NCBI RefSeq assembly: GCF_004335085.1
Contig: NZ_RQRS01000021.1
Span: 44,137-108,136, forward strand
Direction: 5' to 3'
Source: Pedobacter nototheniae
Lineage (GTDB): Bacteria; Bacteroidota; Bacteroidia; Sphingobacteriales; Sphingobacteriaceae
Length of the DNA stretch: 64,000 bases
In this document: piece by piece, positions 17,131 to 24,849 of the stretch
How the letters are laid out: every line of letters starts with the position of its first letter
Numbering within the stretch: the first letter of the stretch is position 1
Made by a program: the position numbers and the translations under genes
Notes under the pieces: generated by a model
The model's database searches: none
What the model was told of the DNA's origin: nothing
Seen by the model: only the letters and a program-made list of their open reading frames with translations

Positions 17131-17159
17131 AAAAAGCAATCCGCATGGGTTGCTTTTTT
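17131..17159 (+). terminator. Rho-independent terminator of purA
   Basis: Nine-base arms AAAAAGCAA (17131-17139) and TTGCTTTTT (17150-17158) with a 10-base loop, ending in a T run, 33 bases after the purA stop. Confidence 0.8.
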
Positions 17160-17324
17160 GTTAAACAATACTTTTAAAATTTAATCTCGGATAAACATAA
17201 CTTTTAAACATACAATTTTATCTATCCTCTAATCACAGTTGTTTTATCTGCCTGATTCATTCTCTATCTGTGGTTAAATCCTATTTTTATACCTCGGCAT
17301 ATTTCCACTTATACTACGATTAAT

Positions 17325-17332
17325 TACCTTTG
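17325..17332 (+). promoter_or_regulatory. TAnnTTTG promoter box of pabB
   Basis: TACCTTTG ends 7 bases before the TTG start codon of pabB at 17340. With the usual Bacteroidetes spacing, transcription would begin at or within a base or two of the start codon, so the mRNA may be leaderless. Confidence 0.5.
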
Positions 17333-17339
17333 CGGCAAC

Positions 17340-18593
17340 TTGAAAAATCAAAATAATATATCTGATTTCAAACACAAGGCATTAAACTGGGCAAATCAGT
17401 TTGATGTGTGTTGCTTTTTAGATTCTAATCATTATGAAGACAAATATTCTGCTTACGATTTCATACTGGCAGCTGGAGTTGCAGAAGAATTAAATTCGAC
17501 TTCAAAACAAACATTTGAAGAATTAATAATCTTTTACGAGACATACAAGCAATGGATTTTTGGCTTTTTTAGTTACGATTTAAAAAATGAAATCGAAGAT
17601 TCAAAATCAGAAAACTTAGATTATCTAAAGTTTCCAGATGCTTATTTCTTTATACCAAAATACCTGATTGCTTCCAAAAATGGTAAAATAGAAATATTAA
17701 TTGGCGATGTTTCCATTTTAAAGCAAATTGAAACTTTTAAAGCTTCACAACAAAATAATCCATCAGGTTTATTAATTCAACAGCGATTGAATAAAATCGA
17801 ATACAAATCAAAAGTAGAAGCTTTAAAACAACATATTTCCAGAGGCGATATTTACGAAATTAATTTCTGTCAGGAATTCTTCTCAGAACACGCAGAAATA
17901 GATCCAATTCATACTTTCGAATTACTAAACAATCTCTCTCCCACCCCATTTGCAGGCTTTTTTAAGGTATACAATCATTATATATTATCGGCAACACCAG
18001 AACGGTTTTTGTGCAAACGCGATCAAAAATTGATTTCTCAACCTATCAAGGGAACTGCAAAAAGGAGTTTAAATAATGTAGAAGATCTTCATATTAAAGC
18101 AGCGTTGAGGGCTGATATTAAAGAACAGACAGAAAATGTGATGATTGTTGATTTAGTACGTCACGACCTTACAAAATCTGCGGTTAAAGGCTCCGTTAAA
18201 GTTGATGAACTTTTTGGAATTTATACTTTCCCCCAGGTACATCAAATGATTTCGACTATTAGCTGTGATTTAGATCCTAAAGTACATTTTATAGATGCTA
18301 TAAAGAATGCTTTTCCGATGGGCTCCATGACTGGGGCACCAAAAGTTAAAGCCATGCAATTAATTGAAGAATATGAAGTAACTAGAAGAGGTGTTTATTC
18401 TGGCTCTTTTGGTTGTATCAATCCTGATGGTGACTTTGATTTTAATGTAGTTATTAGAAGCATTTTATACAATGCACAAGCAAAATACTTGTCCTTTCAG
18501 GTTGGTGGCGCAATTACATATCAATGTGATGCAGAAAAGGAATATGAAGAGTGCTTATTAAAAGCGAGTGCAATTTTAAAAGTATTAAGCTAA
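17340..18593 (+). CDS. pabB: Aminodeoxychorismate synthase component I
   Basis: Converts chorismate plus glutamine-derived ammonia to aminodeoxychorismate for folate synthesis. The 417-residue protein has the chorismate-binding fold. PIKGTAKR contains the catalytic Lys that distinguishes PabB from anthranilate synthase (PIAGT). DLVRHDLTK, GSMTGAPKVKAM and AEKEYEECL are also present. The start is a TTG at 17340: there is no ATG or GTG in frame for well over 100 residues, while the N-terminal FKHKALNWANQFD is homologous-looking sequence and must be translated. It is convergent with the M48 gene. Confidence 0.9.
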   Translation: MKNQNNISDFKHKALNWANQFDVCCFLDSNHYEDKYSAYDFILAAGVAEELNSTSKQTFEELIIFYETYKQWIFGFFSYDLKNEIEDSKSENLDYLKFPDAYFFIPKYLIASKNGKIEILIGDVSILKQIETFKASQQNNPSGLLIQQRLNKIEYKSKVEALKQHISRGDIYEINFCQEFFSEHAEIDPIHTFELLNNLSPTPFAGFFKVYNHYILSATPERFLCKRDQKLISQPIKGTAKRSLNNVEDLHIKAALRADIKEQTENVMIVDLVRHDLTKSAVKGSVKVDELFGIYTFPQVHQMISTISCDLDPKVHFIDAIKNAFPMGSMTGAPKVKAMQLIEEYEVTRRGVYSGSFGCINPDGDFDFNVVIRSILYNAQAKYLSFQVGGAITYQCDAEKEYEECLLKASAILKVLS

Positions 18594-18626
18594 AAAGGTG
18601 ATGAAATAAATTCAGCATTACAATAA

Positions 18627-18668
18627 AAAAGGTGGAAGGTTATGCGCTATACATAACTTTCCACCTTT
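18627..18668. terminator. Bidirectional terminator between pabB and the M48 gene
   Basis: An almost perfect inverted repeat of about 17-18 bp (18627-18644 with 18652-18668, one G-T pair) encloses a 7-base loop. A runs on the left and T runs on the right make it usable in both directions. Confidence 0.85.
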
Positions 18669-18696
18669 AACCTTCAGTCTTTCAGAAAGTTTAAAT

Positions 18697-19503
18697 CTAT
18701 TTCTTGTAGTACTGTCTTGCCTCAGGCAAGTATTTTTGAATTTGAGCAATACGTGTTGCATCACTTGGGTGAGTACTTAAAAATTCTGCTGGTTTTTGAG
18801 CACCTGCTGATGAAGCAGACATTCTTTGCCAGAAACCCACTGATGTTTGAGGATCATAACCAGCCATAGCCATAAAAATAAGACCTAAACGATCGGCTTC
18901 TAACTCTTGGTTTCTGCTAAATTTTAACATTGCAACTGGAGTTCCGATACCGTAAAAGGTATTAAATATAGACTGTGTTTTAGGATTTTTAGATAAAGCT
19001 ACTCCAGCAGCACTGCCAATTCCTTGTGCTATCATTTCGTTAGACATGCGCTCTGCAGAGTGCCCAGCAATAGCGTGGGCAATTTCATGACCCATAACGG
19101 TAGCTAAACCGGCATCATCCTGTGTAACTGGTAAAATACCTGTATAAACTACAATTTTTCCACCGGGCATACACCATGCATTTTTCTCATTATTTTGAAC
19201 TACGTTAACTTCCCACTGATAATCAGCAATTAAATTTCCGTAGTTATTGTTATTCATATACGATTTTACAGCCGTAATTAACCTGCTACCAATTGTTTTA
19301 ACTCTCAAAGCCTGGGCATTTGAAGCAGGTAAAACCGTTGATTTATTTTCTGTTAAGAAAGTACTATACGCTTGGAAAGCCATTGGCAAAACCTGATCGT
19401 TACTTACCAAATCAAATCTGCTACGGCCCGTTAATGGTACTGTAGAGCACGAGTTAAACAAAAGTGTTGCAGCAACACTTGCTGTTAATAATATTTTTTT
19501 CAT
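18697..19503 (-). CDS. M48 family metallopeptidase, lipoprotein
   Basis: Zinc protease of 268 residues, anchored as a lipoprotein (lipobox LFNSC, Cys19). The active site HEIAH is at residues 139-143 and the third zinc ligand is in NQELEADRLG near residue 210. The later STHPSDATRIAQI is typical of the periplasmic LoiP/BepA-like M48 group that degrades or chaperones misassembled envelope proteins. No membrane helices beyond the signal, so it differs from HtpX. It stands alone, with a terminator at its 3' side. Confidence 0.9.
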   Translation of the reverse strand: MKKILLTASVAATLLFNSCSTVPLTGRSRFDLVSNDQVLPMAFQAYSTFLTENKSTVLPASNAQALRVKTIGSRLITAVKSYMNNNNYGNLIADYQWEVNVVQNNEKNAWCMPGGKIVVYTGILPVTQDDAGLATVMGHEIAHAIAGHSAERMSNEMIAQGIGSAAGVALSKNPKTQSIFNTFYGIGTPVAMLKFSRNQELEADRLGLIFMAMAGYDPQTSVGFWQRMSASSAGAQKPAEFLSTHPSDATRIAQIQKYLPEARQYYKK

Positions 19504-19600
19504 GAGTTTAGTTTTAAATCCTTTATCTGATGACTTGATTGAAGCTTACCTATAAACAGGAACACTTAAATTAAGTTTCATTGAACTGATAATTTGTTAG

Positions 19601-20248
19601 TTAATTAGTCTTTTTCCTAAACAAATACACTTTGGATTCTTTGCCTTTCAGCAATCTTTCAAGATTTTTTTGGTGTGTAACGAGGATTAGAATGCACACA
19701 ACCATTCCATACAGCACCTCGGATTTTATAGATACATGAAACAAAAATACAATACTAAGCGGAAACGTAAATCCTGCACATATTGAGCTTAATGAAACAT
19801 ACTTAGTTAAAAGCAAAACCACCACAAAAACCAGAACGCAAAGCATAGATGCCGAAAAGTTAACTGCCAAAATCATTCCAAAAAGTGTAGCAACTCCTTT
19901 CCCGCCCCTAAAACCTGCAAAAACTGGAAATAAATGGCCCATTACAGCCGTTACGCCCAAAGCAAGTTGATAATTAACGAAAACAACTGAATTTTGTGGC
20001 CCGGTTACAGACATGCCTATTAAATAAGCAAGATTTGTTGCTGTATAACCCTTTGCGATATCAATAATCATTACGGTTATACCTGCTTTTTTACCTAATA
20101 CCCTAAAAGTATTGGTTGCTCCAGCATTACCGCTACCATATTCTCTAACATCCACACCGTAAAAGGCCTGGCCTAACCATACAGCTGTTGGTATTGATCC
20201 AAATAAGTACGCTACTAAAAGAGCGCTGAGCGAATAAACCGTAACCAT
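19601..20248 (-). CDS. plsY: Acyl-phosphate:glycerol-3-phosphate acyltransferase PlsY
   Basis: Integral membrane enzyme (215 residues) that acylates glycerol-3-phosphate with acyl-phosphate, the first step of phospholipid synthesis. Three signatures are visible: LFGSIPTAVWLG, YGSGNAGATNTFRVLG (glycerol-3-phosphate site), and FAGFRGGKGVATLFG. Several hydrophobic helices and a basic C-terminus complete the family picture. It follows nadC on the same strand after 50 bases. Confidence 0.95.
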   Translation of the reverse strand: MVTVYSLSALLVAYLFGSIPTAVWLGQAFYGVDVREYGSGNAGATNTFRVLGKKAGITVMIIDIAKGYTATNLAYLIGMSVTGPQNSVVFVNYQLALGVTAVMGHLFPVFAGFRGGKGVATLFGMILAVNFSASMLCVLVFVVVLLLTKYVSLSSICAGFTFPLSIVFLFHVSIKSEVLYGMVVCILILVTHQKNLERLLKGKESKVYLFRKKTN

Positions 20249-20298
20249 AGCCTACAATGATACAAAAAATAAGCCTTTTATTTTATAGCAAATCAACT

Positions 20299-21141
20299 TT
20301 AATATGCTTTTAAGCTCATATCCAGACTCTTTACCGAATGAGTAAGCGCACCCATAGAGATAAAATCGACACCGCATGCCGCATATTGGGCAACATTTCC
20401 TTCTGTTATCCCACCAGATGCTTCTGTTACAAAACGACCATCAACTAGATTAACTGCTTTGGTTAAATTTTCAAAATTGAAATTGTCAAGCATAATGCGG
20501 TCTACACCACCAATAGCCAAAACCTCATTTAATTCCTCAATATTCCTCACCTCAATCTCAATTTGGAGTGATTTATTTTGATCTTTTAAATATTTCTTTG
20601 CTGCTAAAATTGCATTTGAAATACCACCAGCGTAATCCACATGATTATCTTTAATTAAAATCATATCATACAAACCGATACGGTGGTTTACACCGCCTCC
20701 AATCCTAACCGCCCATTTTTCAAGATAGCGTAAGCCAGGAGTTGTTTTTCTTGTATCTAAAATTTTAGTTTTGGTATCTTTAAGTAAAGCAACAATTCTA
20801 CGAGTTGTGGTTGCTATGCCGCTCATGCGCTGCATACAATTTAACACTAATCTTTCGGCAATTAAAATAGAATGTGTGCTTCCACTCACCGTAAGAGCAA
20901 TATCTCCAACCTTAACTTGAGCTCCATCTGTTAATAAAACTTCAACTTTTAGATTGGCATCAACTACTTTAAATATTTCAATAGCAAGTTCAATACCTGC
21001 TAAAACACCATCTTCTTTAATAATAAGTTTTGCTTTACCCTGAGTACCAGCAGAAATGGTTGATAATGAGGTATGGTCGCCATCTCCGACATCTTCGGTT
21101 AGGGCATTTTTTATAAACTGATCGACTAATTGTTTGTCCAA
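20299..21141 (-). CDS. nadC: Nicotinate-nucleotide pyrophosphorylase (carboxylating)
   Basis: Converts quinolinate and PRPP to nicotinate mononucleotide, CO2 and pyrophosphate in NAD synthesis. The 280-residue protein shows TEDVGDGDHTS at the N-terminus, LNCMQRMSGIATTTRR, LDTRKTTPGLRYLEKWAV with the basic quinolinate-binding residues, GGGVNHRIGLYD, and the late barrel strands IEIEVRN and DRIMLDNF. Same direction as plsY downstream and the DUF4783 gene upstream. Confidence 0.96.
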   Translation of the reverse strand: MDKQLVDQFIKNALTEDVGDGDHTSLSTISAGTQGKAKLIIKEDGVLAGIELAIEIFKVVDANLKVEVLLTDGAQVKVGDIALTVSGSTHSILIAERLVLNCMQRMSGIATTTRRIVALLKDTKTKILDTRKTTPGLRYLEKWAVRIGGGVNHRIGLYDMILIKDNHVDYAGGISNAILAAKKYLKDQNKSLQIEIEVRNIEELNEVLAIGGVDRIMLDNFNFENLTKAVNLVDGRFVTEASGGITEGNVAQYAACGVDFISMGALTHSVKSLDMSLKAY

Positions 21142-21234
21142 AATAGAAATATTTATGCCGTAAAAATAAGAATTATTTGTTATCAGGCAATTTATACTTG
21201 AGGATAAGACGCCTCAAAAGGACAGGAGGGTAAA

Positions 21235-21633
21235 TTAATCTTTAGCGGGTTCTATTCTTAATTCTGTGATTAGGAAATTAGAATTAAACTTTTTCATGGT
21301 AACAGAAATCCTAAATGTTTCTTTGGAGGTGCTTAAAAGTATAACTCCAAAACGATAGCTTGGATTGGTATTTATTTTATGAAAAATACTTGTTTTAACT
21401 GGCGGATGTTTAACAAAAAAATCTCTTAATATTTGTTCACCCTGTGCTTTAGAGTATACATCTTCTTCATCAACAATAATTAATTCTATCGTTGAAGCAA
21501 AGTTTTTAGCAATTTCTTTGGAGTTACTGGTCTTAAAATACGAAGACAAATCATCGATAATATCTGCCTGAAAGGCTGCAGGACGATAAATTGAAGTAAT
21601 AGAGATAAACAATAAAAATAAGCTCCGGATCAT
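21235..21633 (-). CDS. Secreted DUF4783 protein
   Basis: 132 residues with an N-terminal signal peptide (about residues 1-22). The mature protein is a small NTF2-like domain with the DUF4783 pattern: LSSYFKTSNSKEIAKNF, ELIIVDEEDVYSKAQGEQILRDFF, and a C-terminal ITELRIE. The family is Bacteroidetes-specific and uncharacterised. It sits 93 bases upstream of nadC on the same strand; a shared transcript is possible but the functional link is unknown. Confidence 0.85.
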   Translation of the reverse strand: MIRSLFLLFISITSIYRPAAFQADIIDDLSSYFKTSNSKEIAKNFASTIELIIVDEEDVYSKAQGEQILRDFFVKHPPVKTSIFHKINTNPSYRFGVILLSTSKETFRISVTMKKFNSNFLITELRIEPAKD

Positions 21634-21799
21634 TTCTGTATTTTATACTGAATATCACAGCTAAAATTATGCCATTAGCTTATCAAAAAAAGGATTTCTT
21701 AATTTGTATAACCTTCAATAAAGCTATATTTGCTTTTGTAAATAGAATACTAAAACATGTTAAGTACCAAAATGTTTTGATATTATTATAATTATTTGA

Positions 21800-23329
21800 A
21801 TGAACATGACAAAAAATAAAAAACTCGCACTTATTATTCTAGATGGTTGGGGCTACGGAAAACAAGATAATTCTGATGCTGCATACGCTGCCAACACGCC
21901 TTTCTTCGATTCATTATTACAAAAATATCCAAACTCAAAGTTGGAAGCTTCTGGTGAAGCAGTAGGCTTGCCTGCTGGGCAAATGGGAAACTCAGAAGTT
22001 GGGCACATGAACTTAGGTGCCGGACGAGTTGTTTATCAAGAACTTGGACGTATAAATAAATCCATTGCAGATCACGAACTACACCGTAATCCAGTTTTAT
22101 TAGAAGCATTTGATTACGCTAAAAAAAATAATAAAGCGGTACATTTTATCGGCTTAGTATCAAATGGTGGTGTACATGCGCATATAGAGCACTTAAAAGC
22201 ATTGAGCGATGCTGCTCAGGAAGCTGATTTAAGTAAAGTTTTTATTCATGCCTTTTTAGACGGTCGTGATACAGACCCTAATGCTGGTTTGGGATTTATT
22301 ACTGATCTTCAAAACCACATTCAAGGTTCATCAACCAAATTAGCTTCATTAGTTGGTCGTTATTATGCGATGGATAGAGATAACCGTTGGGAACGCGTTA
22401 AACAAGCTTATGATGTGATGGTTAACGGTGTTGGTGAAAAAACTCAGGATGCTTTAGCGGCAATCCAAAAATCTTACACGGATGGGATTACCGATGAATT
22501 TTTAAAACCAATTGTTTTAACTCAAGATAATGGCGAAGCTGTTGCAACCATCCAAAATGATGATGTTGTAATTTGTTTTAACTTCCGTACGGATAGAGGG
22601 CGTGAGATTACAACTGCATTAACACAGAAAGATTTTCCTGAGCAACAAATGCATAAACTGCCATTGTATTATGTTACGATGACTACTTATGACGAAAGCT
22701 TTGAAAAAGTGAATGTGATTTTCACTAAAGATGATTTAAGCAAAACGCTGGGCGAGGTTTTAGCCGGAAATCAAAAGAATCAAATTCGTATTGCTGAAAC
22801 CGAAAAATATCCGCACGTTACCTTCTTCTTTTCAGGTGGTCGCGAATCTGAGTTTGAAAACGAGAAACGTATTCTTATTCCATCGCCAAAGGTGGCAACT
22901 TACGATTTACAACCAGAAATGAGCGCTGCAGGAATTACAGAGGCCATTACCAAAGAAATGGAAAGCGGTTGGGCAGATTTTATTTGCTTAAATTTCGCAA
23001 ACCCTGATATGGTTGGTCATACAGGTGTTTTTGAAGCTGTAATTAAAGCAGTAGAAACGGCTGATAAATGTGCTGAGATTGTAGTAAATAAAGGTTTAGA
23101 GAACGGCTATTCTTTCATTTTACTTGCAGATCACGGCAATTCAGAGTTTATGGTTAATAATGATGGATCAGCAAATACAGCACATACTACCAACCTTGTT
23201 CCTTGTATTTTAATTGATAACGATTACAAAAACATTGCTGATGGTAAGTTAGGAGACATTGCCCCTACTGTTTTAAAAATATTAGGTGTTGCCATCCCTG
23301 AAGAAATGACAGGAAACGTTTTAGTATAA
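21800..23329 (+). CDS. gpmI: 2,3-bisphosphoglycerate-independent phosphoglycerate mutase
   Basis: Glycolytic mutase that interconverts 3- and 2-phosphoglycerate with two Mn2+ ions. The 509-residue protein has the metal motif LIILDGWGYG near residues 11-20, the phosphoserine nucleophile Ser65 in GQMGNSEVGHMN, HIEHLKALSD, DGRDTDP, RYYAMDRDNRW, NFRTDRGREIT and the C-terminal LLADHGNSE with the second metal site. Two ATGs are possible (21800 and 21806); the choice makes only two residues of difference. The next gene overlaps its stop codon. Confidence 0.96.
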   Translation: MNMTKNKKLALIILDGWGYGKQDNSDAAYAANTPFFDSLLQKYPNSKLEASGEAVGLPAGQMGNSEVGHMNLGAGRVVYQELGRINKSIADHELHRNPVLLEAFDYAKKNNKAVHFIGLVSNGGVHAHIEHLKALSDAAQEADLSKVFIHAFLDGRDTDPNAGLGFITDLQNHIQGSSTKLASLVGRYYAMDRDNRWERVKQAYDVMVNGVGEKTQDALAAIQKSYTDGITDEFLKPIVLTQDNGEAVATIQNDDVVICFNFRTDRGREITTALTQKDFPEQQMHKLPLYYVTMTTYDESFEKVNVIFTKDDLSKTLGEVLAGNQKNQIRIAETEKYPHVTFFFSGGRESEFENEKRILIPSPKVATYDLQPEMSAAGITEAITKEMESGWADFICLNFANPDMVGHTGVFEAVIKAVETADKCAEIVVNKGLENGYSFILLADHGNSEFMVNNDGSANTAHTTNLVPCILIDNDYKNIADGKLGDIAPTVLKILGVAIPEEMTGNVLV

Positions 23330-23859
23330 TGACGAAAAACCTTTACATCTTGGTATTTGCTTTAGCTTTCTTTTCCTGCAACCAGCGAAAAGAATCTGAA
23401 GCAAATACTGATTTACTATATTTTAATACCAAGGGCTATTTTGAGAAAGAAGCTTTACGCTTGAAAAAAATTAATCCTACGGTTCAAAAATCTGTTTTTA
23501 TAAATGGCTCGATAGAAAGTAAGGCCACAAAAATTGATGATTGGGAAAAAGAGCTTTCCATATTTGTTGATGCTGACATTAATAAAACATCATGGAAAGG
23601 TAGTTTTAAGATAATTAAAGCCGCTGATACAGAAAGCTACACATCTGACAACAGAAAAATTCCAGTAAAAAGAATAACGGTTGTTAAGCTAAATGATAAA
23701 ATTACTTCAATAAAAATTATCAGAGAGAATAAAAACATCATTTATCACTCTACAGATACTTTATCTTATTATCCTGATAGTTTATACGAGATTAGGAAAC
23801 AGCAAAAAATTAAATTGCTCAATCCTAAAAAATATGTAATTACAGGTAAGCTGAAATAA
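23329..23859 (+). CDS. Hypothetical lipoprotein
   Basis: 176 residues. The start codon overlaps the gpmI stop (TAATG), so the two genes are translationally coupled or at least co-transcribed. The signal ends in FFSC (Cys17), a lipobox. The mature region is rich in Lys and Ile with a beta-rich look (KRITVVKLNDKITSIKII). I recognise no family. Glycolytic role is not implied by the overlap alone. Confidence 0.75.
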   Translation: MTKNLYILVFALAFFSCNQRKESEANTDLLYFNTKGYFEKEALRLKKINPTVQKSVFINGSIESKATKIDDWEKELSIFVDADINKTSWKGSFKIIKAADTESYTSDNRKIPVKRITVVKLNDKITSIKIIRENKNIIYHSTDTLSYYPDSLYEIRKQQKIKLLNPKKYVITGKLK

Positions 23860-23893
23860 AAAAGGAGCATTGAAATTTCAATGCTCCTTTTTT
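23858..23893. terminator. Perfect bidirectional terminator
   Basis: A perfect palindrome of 36 bases with no unpaired loop by sequence, rich in A on the left and T on the right, centred at 23875/23876. It separates the convergent lipoprotein and TPR genes. Confidence 0.9.
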
Positions 23894-23911
23894 ACAATTA
23901 TAATTTCTTAC

Positions 23912-24532
23912 TTACTTTAAGCTTGCAATTTGTGCCTTATCATATGTAATCCAGTCGATAATATCTTTTCTTAACGGCTGCATAGTTAGTACTTTCTGAA
24001 AATCTGCAATAGAATTATTAAACAATGCTACACAAGCAACTTTTTCGGGTCCTTTTTTAGCTTTATAAGATTTAAAGATAGCATAATCCTTGTAAGCAAG
24101 TGCTCTATTTTGAAGCCCTTGAGTATCTTCTTCGCCACTAATTTCAATTGCTTTGGTAAAATCCTTAATTGCGGTAGTATAAAAGCTTTCACGCATTTGG
24201 CTTAAAGATTCTTTAGGATCGTTCGCAATATTTAACCTTGCCTTACCTCTATAATAATAAGCCGAAATTTCGGTCGGTTTTAAAATAATTAAGCGGCTGT
24301 AAGTTGCAATAGAATTTTCAAAATCTCCTTTTTGGAAATAAGAATAGCCAAGCATTTTTAAAACATCTGCATTGTTCGGATCTTTGGCATCGGCTTTTTC
24401 TAACTGCGCAATAGCAGTTTTATAATCGCCTTTCATCATAGCCTGCATGCTCTTATCAGAACTGTTTTGAGCAAATGCACCGCTTGATGAGAAAATAATT
24501 AATCCTAAAATGGTTTGTTTAAAATAGTTCAT
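23912..24532 (-). CDS. Secreted tetratricopeptide repeat protein
   Basis: 206 residues with a signal peptide ending GAFAQ (about residue 22). Three or four TPR units follow: MKGDYKTAIAQLEKADAKDP, VLKMLGYSYFQKGDFENS and STYYYRGKARL-like helices. TPRs scaffold protein-protein contacts in the periplasm. No catalytic motif is seen and the partner is unknown. Divergent from lon. Confidence 0.82.
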   Translation of the reverse strand: MNYFKQTILGLIIFSSSGAFAQNSSDKSMQAMMKGDYKTAIAQLEKADAKDPNNADVLKMLGYSYFQKGDFENSIATYSRLIILKPTEISAYYYRGKARLNIANDPKESLSQMRESFYTTAIKDFTKAIEISGEEDTQGLQNRALAYKDYAIFKSYKAKKGPEKVACVALFNNSIADFQKVLTMQPLRKDIIDWITYDKAQIASLK

Positions 24533-24755
24533 GTATTAATAATAAGTTAACAAATCTAACACATCGGTTAAGATTTCCATAGAATATATTGCGCAATATA
24601 ATTGAAATCCGATAATTTAAAAGATTTTTATTTTTCTTTAACTAAACGTACCCAACTAAACAACATTAACGTTAAATATTGATTAATATGATTTTCCTTC
24701 TAAAAAAATTAAATTTCTACTGCCTTTTTAACATAACATTAATATAATTTTCACT

Positions 24756-24771
24756 TTGGCACAAGAGTTGA
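24756..24771 (+). promoter_or_regulatory. Sigma-54-like promoter upstream of lon
   Basis: The run TTGGCAC-AAGAG-TTGA matches the -24/-12 consensus TTGGCACG-N4-TTGC with the invariant GG and the correct spacing; the last position is A instead of C. It lies 78 bases before the lon ATG. The 316-base gap between the TPR gene and lon has no other clear feature. Confidence 0.5.
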
Positions 24772-24849
24772 ATTTATTATCCTATTAAATAATATAAACA
24801 AATTTTTAACGATATAACTGCCAGTTTGTCGTTATATATAAATTCGAGA

